From Mesorhizobium sp. CAU 1732 (lineage in GTDB: Bacteria; Pseudomonadota; Alphaproteobacteria; Rhizobiales; Rhizobiaceae): DNA of 64,000 bases. The stretch spans positions 2,542,001-2,606,000 of the forward strand of contig NZ_JBDQQR010000001.1 of assembly GCF_039888675.1 (NCBI RefSeq), in the 5' to 3' direction. The translations under genes and the position numbers were made by a program. This document shows positions 17,357 through 24,708 of this stretch, one piece after another (positions within the stretch are counted from its first letter, which is position 1; each line of letters opens with the position of its first letter). The notes under the pieces were generated by a model. It had not been told where the DNA came from and did no database searches. It saw only the letters and a list, made by a program, of their open reading frames with translations.

Positions 17357-18859
17357 TTATTGCGCCAGACGCACATCCTTGTAGCGCAGAGCCGACGGCT
17401 CCCAGTGCGTCGTCGCAATTTCCGAGATCGTGCCGGTGTTGTAGTGAACCACGCCGACAGTGTCGAAGTAGCCGCAGTCGAGCGCCTCGTCATGAATGAT
17501 CTGCGTCATCTCCTGCAGCAGCGCCGGCTGCTCGGCCTCCGGCGCGACGAGTGCCTGCTGGTAGAGTTCCTCCAGACGCGCCGGCGGCTCGACCTTGAAG
17601 GTGTTGGCCGCGCCATCTGCGGCGAAGCGGAATGGATAGTAGTTGAACATGCCGCCGTTCTCAGCCGTCATCGTGTTGATGATGAAGGGATAGCGGCCCG
17701 AATAGAAGCTCTGGAAATATTCCGGGGTCGGCATCATAACGATCTCGGTTTCCAGGCCGGCATTGACGAAGCTTTCCTTCGCCAGTTCCGAGATCACGCG
17801 CATGAAGTCGGGGCTCGGAAACTCGAGCTTGACGTCCGGGTTGCCTGCTTCGGCGAGAAGCGCTTTCGCGCCCTCGATGTCATATTCGTAGGCCTTAAGG
17901 CCCGGAACGTGCGCCGGGTCGCCCTCGTCGAAACGCTGGCTCGGGAAGTTCAGGAGGCCCTCGTAGCGCGCCGCATTGATATGCTCCAGCGGCATTGCCA
18001 TGCACACCGCCTTGCGCACCCGTACGTCGCCCAGCGCGCCGGCGCGGTCGAACATGATCAGGTGGTAGCGCAGGGTGGACCAGAGATGGTTGGCGAAGCC
18101 CATGCTCTCGGCCGTCGCCATCTGGGTGGGGTCGCCGTCGGCGGCGTCGACCTGGCCCGCGAGCAGCGCGTTGTAGCGCGAGGCGGAGTCGGGCAGGTAG
18201 AAGATTTCGACGCGCTTGGGGCCGACGTCCTCGGGCGCATAATAGCCGTCGAAATAGTCGAACACGTAGTTCGAGCCGCTGACGGTATCGGCCTCGTTGA
18301 ATATGTAGGGGCCGGTGCCGACCGGGCTGGTCTGCCAGGTCCCGTCCTCGAGCGCCTTGGGGCTGGCGAATGAAAGACCGCGCTGGCTGAGCGTGTAGAG
18401 CAGGGCCGGGCTTGGTGTGTTGAGGTCGAAGCGCACGGTATGGTCGTCGACCTTCACGACATCCTCGATACCCGCGATCGTCTCGCGCCAGCGGTTGGAG
18501 GCCGCCTGCACGTTCTTGATGTTGGCGATCACCGCGTCCGCGTTGAACGGCGTGCCGTCGTGGAAGGTAACGCCTTCGCGAAGCTTGAACGTGATGTCGG
18601 TCGGCGTGACCGTCCATTCCCGCGCGAGGCCGGGCTGCAGCGTGACGCCGTCGGGGGCCATCTGCAACAGGCCCTCATACACGAGCTGGGTGAAGGTCGT
18701 GTTCGGCTGAACCTGCGGGTTCCAGCCCTGGGGTTCGAAAGCCGCTCCCCACTTCAGGGTGCCGGACGGCTCCGCCCAGGCTGGGCCGCTCAAGCCAGCG
18801 GCTGCGATGCAGCCCACCGCTACCGCGTACTTTGCGCAATCGATTGCTTTTTTAAGCAC
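17357..18859 (-). CDS. Peptide-type ABC importer 2, periplasmic substrate-binding protein (SBP family 5)
   Basis: A 500-residue binding protein with a Sec signal peptide of about 25-28 residues ending at PAWA, followed by EPSGTLKWGAAFEPQGWN. The family motif FHDGTPFNADA is present. It resembles the importer 1 binding protein in opening and layout (both mature proteins start with EPSGTL), so the two importers are probably paralogous. I chose the GTG at 18859 because AAGGAG lies nine bases upstream; a TTG at 18865 is only three bases from that site. Codons 5-8 encode Ala-Ile-Asp-Cys from a perfect LacI-type operator, so the operator is embedded in the signal-peptide coding region. The first gene of the importer 2 operon. 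Confidence 0.9.
   Translation of the reverse strand: MLKKAIDCAKYAVAVGCIAAAGLSGPAWAEPSGTLKWGAAFEPQGWNPQVQPNTTFTQLVYEGLLQMAPDGVTLQPGLAREWTVTPTDITFKLREGVTFHDGTPFNADAVIANIKNVQAASNRWRETIAGIEDVVKVDDHTVRFDLNTPSPALLYTLSQRGLSFASPKALEDGTWQTSPVGTGPYIFNEADTVSGSNYVFDYFDGYYAPEDVGPKRVEIFYLPDSASRYNALLAGQVDAADGDPTQMATAESMGFANHLWSTLRYHLIMFDRAGALGDVRVRKAVCMAMPLEHINAARYEGLLNFPSQRFDEGDPAHVPGLKAYEYDIEGAKALLAEAGNPDVKLEFPSPDFMRVISELAKESFVNAGLETEIVMMPTPEYFQSFYSGRYPFIINTMTAENGGMFNYYPFRFAADGAANTFKVEPPARLEELYQQALVAPEAEQPALLQEMTQIIHDEALDCGYFDTVGVVHYNTGTISEIATTHWEPSALRYKDVRLAQ
18836..18847. promoter_or_regulatory. LacI-type operator O3, perfect dyad inside the importer 2 SBP coding start
   Basis: GCAATCGATTGC is a perfect 12-base palindrome covering codons 5-8 of the binding-protein gene. 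A repressor here would act as a roadblock or together with an upstream site such as 18978-18989. Confidence 0.75.
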
Positions 18860-18977
18860 TGGCAATGTCTCCTTCAGAGCGGCAGCAAATCCCTCAAAGA
18901 CTCAAGGGTTTGGCCATTTTGTTGTTCCCGGGATGCATGAAGATGTATTGTTGTTTTGCTAATTCGTATTCCATCGT

Positions 18978-18989
18978 GCGAACGATTGC
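18978..18989. promoter_or_regulatory. Weaker LacI-type operator O4 (GCGAACGATTGC)
   Basis: Ten of twelve bases match the consensus, with the central CG and an intact right half. It lies 119 bases upstream of the importer 2 GTG and about 140 bases from O3, a spacing compatible with looping. Confidence 0.5.
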
Positions 18990-19049
18990 AAGAGTGTCAA
19001 GGGCTGAGTTCGATGGCTGCGAAATCGTCAATTCCCACAGCGAAAGTCC

Positions 19050-19394
19050 TCATTTTGCCGGCGGCAAAGGCATGCAGAGAGCGATCAGTGCAGTGGTCGA
19101 CCCCCGGTTTTCGAGCGCGCGCGCCTCTCCTGGCGCAATCCTGCAACTGTCGAGTTTGCATAGTGTCGTCTCGCGCTCCGGCGTTTTCACCACGACCTCG
19201 CCTTCCAGCACCAGATAGAGCTTCTCGAGGGGGGAGGCAGACAGCGATGTGTGGCCTCCCGGAGCGATCTCCGACAGGCCCATCCAGAGCGTGTCGGATG
19301 GCCCAGCCTCCATGCCTTGCAACCGCAGGCACCGCATGCCGAAATGCTCCGGTGGGTGGTATTCCCTGGCGTCAGCGATAGGCGTGACGTTCAT
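19050..19394 (-). CDS. Small cupin-domain protein
   Basis: A 114-residue single-domain cupin. The core reads GHTSLSASPLEKLYLVLEGE followed by the second strand pair near APGEARALENRG. The ATG at 19394 overlaps the stop of the reductase gene (ATGA), so the two are co-translated, and it is the last gene of the ring-cleavage operon. The usual histidine-rich metal motif is only partly present, so it may be a binding or isomerase-type accessory rather than an oxygenase. Function not assigned. Confidence 0.8.
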   Translation of the reverse strand: MNVTPIADAREYHPPEHFGMRCLRLQGMEAGPSDTLWMGLSEIAPGGHTSLSASPLEKLYLVLEGEVVVKTPERETTLCKLDSCRIAPGEARALENRGSTTALIALCMPLPPAK

Positions 19395-20422
19395 TTTCCG
19401 GTCTCCGGGATGATGAACACGCGCTGCCGGCTCGACGTCATGACGGTGGCGTAGGCGTCGCTGATCCTGTCCAGGCCGTATTGCGCCTCGTCCACGACTG
19501 CGAACGGCTTCAATGCGCCATCCTCGAAACCGGGAAGAAGCTCCTTGAGCACAGCTCCGGTTTCGCCGCATGACAGCGCGAGCGTATCGATGCCGTAGTA
19601 GCTGTGGCGGCCGCGATAGAACTCGAAGATGTTGAAGTCGACGACGTGGTTGATCGCGGCAATCAGGATCTGCCGGCCGAGCTTGCCGAGGCTTTTGTGG
19701 GCGGCGGCGAAATAGGGGTCGCCGACCGTGTTGAAGACGATGTCGGCTCCCTTGCCGCCGGTCAGCGCCTTGACCCGCTCGGCGACGTCGTCGCTTTGCG
19801 CGTTGACGATCTCGACCTCGGCCGAAGCGTGACCCTCATAGCCTTCGTCCCGACGCACCACACCGATGACGCGGGCTCCGCGCCATGTCGCGATCTGCGC
19901 GGCTGCCTGTCCGACCTTGCCGTTGACGCCCATGACCACGACGACCTCTCCCGGCTGGGGCAGGCCTGCGCGCCGAAAACCCTCGATCGCGGTGACGAAC
20001 GGCACGCCGATGCCGGCAGCTTCTGCGAAGCTCATATTGGACGGCTTTGCAACGAGACCGTCGCGCGGCACGATCACATGCGTGCCATGGCTGCCGTCGC
20101 GGCGAATGCCAAGATCGCCTGAGGAGCCGAAAACGTCCTTGCCGATAAGATCAGCCGGCCCCGCGATGACCGTGCCGGCGAAGTCGCGGCCGGGGGTCCG
20201 TGGAAAGACGGCGTAGGGCATCAGCCCCGTCGCCGCCTTGACGTCTGATGGATTGACGGCTGCGGCACGGACCTGCACGACGGCCTCGTCGTCCGAGCTC
20301 GTCCGGATCACTCCCGTCTCTACTGCCGGGCGAAGCGATACGATGTCCTCGGCTTTCGAGAGAAGGCGTGCGCGTGTCGCCGACGTCTCGAACGGAGCGC
20401 CGGCTGGTGTTGCTAGGTTCAA
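19391..20422 (-). CDS. Zinc-independent medium-chain reductase (quinone oxidoreductase/enoyl reductase-like)
   Basis: A 343-residue MDR-superfamily NADPH-dependent reductase. The GroES-like half contains VRAAAVNPSDVKAATG and PGRDFAGTV. The Rossmann half contains VVVMGVNGKVGQAAAQIA, a slightly altered AxGxxG-type dinucleotide loop. The zinc-ligand cysteines and histidine of alcohol dehydrogenases are absent. The TTG at 20422 has GGGAG seven to eight bases upstream and no ATG is available nearby. In this operon, downstream of a ring-cleavage dioxygenase, it could act as a maleylacetate/enoyl-type reductase, but the maleylacetate reductases known to me belong to a different family, so this role is only a guess. 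Confidence 0.82.
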   Translation of the reverse strand: MNLATPAGAPFETSATRARLLSKAEDIVSLRPAVETGVIRTSSDDEAVVQVRAAAVNPSDVKAATGLMPYAVFPRTPGRDFAGTVIAGPADLIGKDVFGSSGDLGIRRDGSHGTHVIVPRDGLVAKPSNMSFAEAAGIGVPFVTAIEGFRRAGLPQPGEVVVVMGVNGKVGQAAAQIATWRGARVIGVVRRDEGYEGHASAEVEIVNAQSDDVAERVKALTGGKGADIVFNTVGDPYFAAAHKSLGKLGRQILIAAINHVVDFNIFEFYRGRHSYYGIDTLALSCGETGAVLKELLPGFEDGALKPFAVVDEAQYGLDRISDAYATVMTSSRQRVFIIPETGK

Positions 20423-20459
20423 TGCAGGGCTCCCGAAGAGGCTGGAATAAGGGTCTGTT

Positions 20460-21368
20460 TCATGGCTTGGCTCTCAGCGGAAAACCCAGCTTTGCGCGCG
20501 CTTGCGCGGTGGTGGCCAGGGTTCCGCCGAGGTCTTCGATGATGCGGCGCGCTTTCGTCACCAACTCTGCGTTCGACTGCGCGAGCTGGCCGCGCGACAG
20601 ATAGATGCCGTCTTCCAGTCCGACGCGCGCATGCCCGCCGGCAAGGAACGACTGGGCAACCATCGCAAATGTCGAGCGGCCGATGCCGATCGCCGTAAAG
20701 CGCGCATCCTGCGGCAGAAGGTTTCGGGCGTAGAGCACCGTTTCGGGCGAAGGCTGGAAGCCGTATTTCACGCCCAGCACGAAGGAACACAAAACCGGGC
20801 CTTCCAGCGTTCCGTCGGCGAGCAGGTCGTGCATCATCGCGATGTCGCCGCTGTCGAACAGTTCGATCTCCGGTATCGCGCCTGCCTCGCGAATGACCTT
20901 GGCCATCAGGCGCACGTTGCGCGGCGTGTTGATGACGACCTCGCCGCCGGAGTTCATCGTGTTGAGGTCGAGCGTCGCGATTTCGGGCTTCAGCGCCGCG
21001 ATATGACTGACCCGGGCCTCGGGCGGCATCAGAGTCGTGCCGGGACCGGCGATCCTGGGATTGTCTTCGGAAGGCACGAAGCGTCCGCCCGGTCCCGTCG
21101 TCAGGTTCAGGATCAGATCGGGCCGTGCCTTGCGCAGCGCGTCCACCACCTCGGCATAGTGCTCCAGTTCCATCGACGGGCGGCCCGTTTGCGGATCACG
21201 CACATGAATATGGACGATGGACGCGCCGGCTTCGGCGGCGGCGAGCGAAGACTCGACGATCTGCGCCGGTGTGATCGGCAGATACGGCGTATGCTCCGGT
21301 CTGGTGAGGTTGCCGGTGATCGCGCAGGTCAGGATGACGGTTCCGTCGTGGTGCAGGGCGCGACTCAC
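20460..21368 (-). CDS. Beta-keto acid cleavage enzyme (BKACE, DUF849)
   Basis: A 302-residue TIM-barrel zinc enzyme of the BKACE family. Members condense a beta-keto acid with acetyl-CoA and release acetoacetate plus a shortened acyl-CoA, as Kce does in lysine fermentation. The zinc motif HIHVRDPQTGRPS lies at about 53-65 (ligands H53 and H55). VILTCAITGN near the start and IELFDSGD later match the family. I start it at the GTG at 21368, which overlaps the stop of the SDR gene as GTGA and gives the normal family length; an upstream in-frame start would run through that gene. It suggests the pathway passes through a beta-keto acid. Confidence 0.88.
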   Translation of the reverse strand: MSRALHHDGTVILTCAITGNLTRPEHTPYLPITPAQIVESSLAAAEAGASIVHIHVRDPQTGRPSMELEHYAEVVDALRKARPDLILNLTTGPGGRFVPSEDNPRIAGPGTTLMPPEARVSHIAALKPEIATLDLNTMNSGGEVVINTPRNVRLMAKVIREAGAIPEIELFDSGDIAMMHDLLADGTLEGPVLCSFVLGVKYGFQPSPETVLYARNLLPQDARFTAIGIGRSTFAMVAQSFLAGGHARVGLEDGIYLSRGQLAQSNAELVTKARRIIEDLGGTLATTAQARAKLGFPLRAKP

Positions 21369-22117
21369 AGCAGGCGCCCGCCATCGACCACGAGCGTGGT
21401 GCCCGTCGAATAATGAAGATGCGTTGCGCATGCGAGAATGGCGTCTGCGACATCGCCCGCCGCCGCAACGCGCTTCAGCGGTATCGTCTGGCCGATCTTC
21501 TCGTTGAACTCCGGTCCGCGGCCGGGCACGAAGCCCGTATCGACCACGCCGGGCGAAACGCCCATCACGCGTATAGACGGCGCCAGCGCGCGCGCCAGCG
21601 ACTTCACCAGCGTCTCGGTTCCGGCCTTGGCTGCGCAATAGGCGATGTTGGAGCCCGCACCGTTCGTGGCGGCGATCGAGGAGATAAAGACGGCCAGCGC
21701 GTCGTTGTTCGCCCTCAGAAGCGGTGCGAGCTCGCGCATCGTCGCAAACTGGCCGCGCCAGTTGACCGCGAACATCCTGTCGATGAAGGCATCGTCCAGC
21801 GCGTCGAGATCGGCATGCGGGATGGCTTTCGTGAAGCCCGATGCATGAACGAGCACATCGATGCGCCCGAAGCGCTCGGCGATGGCCCGCTGCAGGGTCT
21901 TCAGCGAAGCGGTGTCTGCAACATCGGCTTCGAATGCCGCATAGCCCTTGGCCTCAAGCGCGCCTTTCATGGCGGACGCTTCCGCCTCGTCGCGCTCGCC
22001 GCGCCGCCAGGTGACGGCCACAGTGGCCCCGGCCTTTGCGAACGAAGCAGCGGTCGCTGCTCCCACGCCGCCATTTCCGCCAATGATCAGGACAATTTTG
22101 TTCGCGACACTTTGCAC
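21365..22117 (-). CDS. Short-chain dehydrogenase/reductase
   Basis: A 250-residue SDR. The nucleotide-binding loop is GGNGGVGAATA (about 13-24), with the acidic VADTASL, the structural VHASG in place of NNAG, the catalytic serine in VFISSIAATNG, and YCAAK carrying the catalytic Tyr/Lys. It probably oxidises or reduces an intermediate between ring cleavage and the BKACE step. The start is a GTG at 22117, 11 bases after the dioxygenase stop; the ribosome site is weak. It overlaps the downstream BKACE gene. Confidence 0.87.
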   Translation of the reverse strand: MQSVANKIVLIIGGNGGVGAATAASFAKAGATVAVTWRRGERDEAEASAMKGALEAKGYAAFEADVADTASLKTLQRAIAERFGRIDVLVHASGFTKAIPHADLDALDDAFIDRMFAVNWRGQFATMRELAPLLRANNDALAVFISSIAATNGAGSNIAYCAAKAGTETLVKSLARALAPSIRVMGVSPGVVDTGFVPGRGPEFNEKIGQTIPLKRVAAAGDVADAILACATHLHYSTGTTLVVDGGRLL

Positions 22118-22128
22118 TGCGCTACCAC

Positions 22129-23004
22129 TTACTTGATTGGAGGGACCGGCAGCCGCGCTTCGCCCGGCTGCATGGTGAACCGGTAGTCGAGTACGCAGCG
22201 CTCCTGCTCCGTTCCCGCATTTTCGGTCGTGTAGTTCCCGATGAGGTTTGCCGTGACGCCGAAGACCGGATCGTCGTCGAGATGCGGGTCGTCACCCGGA
22301 AAGACCTGGGTGATCAGCGTCTTGAATCCGTTCCTGAACAGCAGGAAGTGCAGGTGTGCAGGGCGATAGCTCTGGCGGTTCTGCTTGCGCAGCATATCTC
22401 CGGTCGGGCCGTGCATGGGCACTGGATAGCCGGCCGGCCGAACGCTTTCGAAGTGGAAGCGCCCATCCGCGTCGGTGGAAAACACGCCGCGCAGATTCAT
22501 CTCCGCCTGCTCGGCATCCTGATTCTCGTAGAGCCCCACGGGTGAGGCCTGCCAGACATCGACGCGGACGCCGGCGATCGGCTTTCCAGTGTCATCCTGT
22601 ACGGAGCCGCGCATCAGGAGCGGGGTACCCGGCGTTGGTGAGCGAAGCAGGCTCGCGCCATTTTCGAGTTCGGGTGCGTTCAGACGCCAGAAAGGCCCGA
22701 GCAAGGCGGATGCTGTTTCGGTCGCCGCGCCATCGCCGTTGTTGAGCAGGCACACCAATGTGGAGGCACCAAGCGCATCCGAAAAAAGCGCCGCCTCGTT
22801 GTGGCTGTCATTCGTCGCCTGACCGATACGGTTCAGAAAATCGAACGCGAATTCGAGCTCCTGCTCGGAAAGCCTGGTCTCGCGAATGAATTCGTGGAGA
22901 TGGCGCACCAGCGCGCCCACCAATTCGGCATGCCTGGCATCTGCAGACTGCTCGACGGCTCGCAGGACCGCCTGCGTCACCGCGCGTTCACTTTCTATGG
23001 GCAT
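22129..23004 (-). CDS. Intradiol ring-cleavage dioxygenase (hydroxyquinol 1,2-dioxygenase-like)
   Basis: A 291-residue Fe(III) dioxygenase that would open a catechol or hydroxyquinol ring between the hydroxyls, giving a muconate or maleylacetate. The N-terminal helical dimerisation domain (1-100) is followed by the catalytic beta-sandwich. The four iron ligands are visible: Y159 in VGLYENQ, Y193 in GYPVPMHGPTG, and H217 and H219 in RPAHLHF. Their spacing and the GPTGDM segment fit hydroxyquinol 1,2-dioxygenases best. ATG at 23004. It is first in an operon with SDR, BKACE, MDR and cupin genes, and a LacI-type operator (23038-23049) lies 34 bases upstream. Confidence 0.9.
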   Translation of the reverse strand: MPIESERAVTQAVLRAVEQSADARHAELVGALVRHLHEFIRETRLSEQELEFAFDFLNRIGQATNDSHNEAALFSDALGASTLVCLLNNGDGAATETASALLGPFWRLNAPELENGASLLRSPTPGTPLLMRGSVQDDTGKPIAGVRVDVWQASPVGLYENQDAEQAEMNLRGVFSTDADGRFHFESVRPAGYPVPMHGPTGDMLRKQNRQSYRPAHLHFLLFRNGFKTLITQVFPGDDPHLDDDPVFGVTANLIGNYTTENAGTEQERCVLDYRFTMQPGEARLPVPPIK

Positions 23005-23037
23005 TGCGAACCTCTTCTGACCGTCCCTAGGCTAACA

Positions 23038-23049
23038 GCAAACGATTGC
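23038..23049. promoter_or_regulatory. LacI-type operator O5 (GCAAACGATTGC)
   Basis: Eleven of twelve bases match the dyad, with central CG. It lies 34 bases upstream of the dioxygenase start on the minus-strand side of the 308-base divergent region. Confidence 0.7.
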
Positions 23050-23076
23050 ATCATGTCAACGTATAAATTGTCGCCT

Positions 23077-23100
23077 TCGAGTGGGGGGGGGTTCACTCGA
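23077..23100. other. Poly-G tract in a small hairpin, within the 23005-23312 divergent region
   Basis: A run of nine G bases (23083-23091) is bounded by seven-base arms TCGAGTG and CACTCGA. The rest of this 308-base gap holds two LacI-type operators (23038-23049 and 23159-23170) and the promoters for the divergent operons. Homopolymer G of this length is uncommon here. Confidence 0.5.
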
Positions 23101-23158
23101 TAGCCGATTTAACCCGGATTTCTCCGGCATTGACGAGCCGATACAGACTATCTAAGTT

Positions 23159-23170
23159 GCAATCGATTGC
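23159..23170. promoter_or_regulatory. LacI-type operator O6, perfect dyad
   Basis: GCAATCGATTGC is a perfect palindrome identical to O3. It lies 143 bases upstream of the first amidohydrolase start and 121 bases from O5, so one repressor could hold both divergent promoters. Confidence 0.75.
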
Positions 23171-23312
23171 TGGTATTTCTAGATTTTGCGATACCAACCT
23201 GCCTTTTGACGTCGATTTCGTACAGCGGTCGACAGATGGCGGCCCGTCGTAATCTAATCCTGCGCCGTGCTTTCAATATTCGCCGGCGTGAAGAACCGTT
23301 GGAGCTGATGAC

Positions 23313-24686
23313 TTGAAGAAGACGCTTATCAAATGTGGCTGGCTCGTCACGCAGGACCCGTCCATCGGCGATTTGACCGGCGGGGAACTTCTCATCGAGG
23401 GCGATCGCGTCCTGGCCGCGGGCAAGACGCTCGATGCTGCCCATGACGAGGTGATCGACGCATCCGACATGATCGTGATGCCGGGTCTCATCAATGGCCA
23501 CATTCACGTCTGGCAATGCGGTCTTCGCGGCATCGGCTCGGAATGGATGGGGCCGGACTATCACGCCAACATTCACGCCAACATCGCGACCCGCTACGGT
23601 CCGCGCGACAATTACCTCGGCAATCTCGTGGGCTCGCTCGCGCAGATCGACAGCGGCGTCACGACGGTCGTCGATTTCTGCCACAATTTGAAATCACTGG
23701 AGATGGCGGAAGCGGCCATCGACGGCCTTGAGGAATCCGGTATTCGCGCGGTGTTCGCGCATGGCACCGCAAAGCCGCCGGCAGCACCCGGCGAAACGCC
23801 CTTCACCCATGTTCCGCACCCGCGCGACCGCATCGAGGCGTTGCGCAAGGGACGAATGGCTTCGGACGACCGGCGGGTGACGCTGGCCATGGCGGTGCTC
23901 GGGCCGCATTACGGCACGCAGGACGTCGCGGAAGCCGATATTCGCCTCGGCCGCGAGTTCGGGCTCTTCACGACGTCACATGCGACCAAGCCCAATGACA
24001 AATGCATCTCCCCACGCGGCTATCTCGCGCTTGCCAAGGCCGGTCTGCTCGGTCCCGACCACAACATCGTGCACGGCAACTACATCGACGACGAGGAGCT
24101 GAAGGCCATCGTCGACAATGGTGCGACGGTTACCGCGACGGTGCTCGTCGAGTTGCACGGCCATGCGCCGGACCCGCTGGTGATGCGTGTTCGCGAGCTG
24201 GGTGGTATGCCGTCCATCGGCGTCGACGTGGAGCCGATCGTCACCGGCGAGATGTTCCGCGAAATGCACGCGGCACTTATGCATGCGCGCTGGTCCGCGC
24301 ACCGCGACAACGCCGCCGAGGGCAGGCCCTCGATGACGACAATGCCGGTGCGCACCCGCGAGGCGCTCGAATGGGCGACGATCGGCAATGCGAAGGCCAT
24401 GGGCATCGACAAGCGGGTCGGGACGCTTGCACCCGGCATGAAGGCGGACATCGTCATGCTGCGCGCCAACGACCTCAACATCTTCCCCGTGCACGACCCG
24501 ATCTACACGATCGTGGAGCAGGCCAGCGCAAAGAATGTCGACACCGTCATCGTCGACGGCGTGGTGCGCAAACGTCACGGCAAGCTCGTCTTCGACGACA
24601 AGCTCCTGACGCAACGCATGCAGGAAATGCGAGCTTCGGCGCTACGGGCGATGGACGAGGCGAATTTCAAGCTCAACGCGGCATAG
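23313..24686 (+). CDS. Amidohydrolase, SsnA/AtzB/TrzN-type chlorohydrolase-deaminase family (paralogue 1)
   Basis: A 457-residue metal-dependent hydrolase of the cytosine-deaminase-like amidohydrolase branch, which hydrolyses amino, chloro or amide substituents on N-heterocycles and related compounds. Predicted metal ligands are H63 and H65 in NGHIHVW, H223 in SHATK, H254 in HGNY and D305 in GVDVEP. The last replaces the more usual GTDG/GTDS motif. The TTG at 23313 has GGAG eight bases upstream; an overlapping out-of-frame ATG at 23308 stops after two codons. The next gene is a paralogue of the same length. It is divergent from the dioxygenase operon and preceded by a perfect LacI-type operator. 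Confidence 0.88.
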   Translation: MKKTLIKCGWLVTQDPSIGDLTGGELLIEGDRVLAAGKTLDAAHDEVIDASDMIVMPGLINGHIHVWQCGLRGIGSEWMGPDYHANIHANIATRYGPRDNYLGNLVGSLAQIDSGVTTVVDFCHNLKSLEMAEAAIDGLEESGIRAVFAHGTAKPPAAPGETPFTHVPHPRDRIEALRKGRMASDDRRVTLAMAVLGPHYGTQDVAEADIRLGREFGLFTTSHATKPNDKCISPRGYLALAKAGLLGPDHNIVHGNYIDDEELKAIVDNGATVTATVLVELHGHAPDPLVMRVRELGGMPSIGVDVEPIVTGEMFREMHAALMHARWSAHRDNAAEGRPSMTTMPVRTREALEWATIGNAKAMGIDKRVGTLAPGMKADIVMLRANDLNIFPVHDPIYTIVEQASAKNVDTVIVDGVVRKRHGKLVFDDKLLTQRMQEMRASALRAMDEANFKLNAA

Positions 24687-24708
24687 TCCGAACGCGGGGA
24701 ACACGTTC

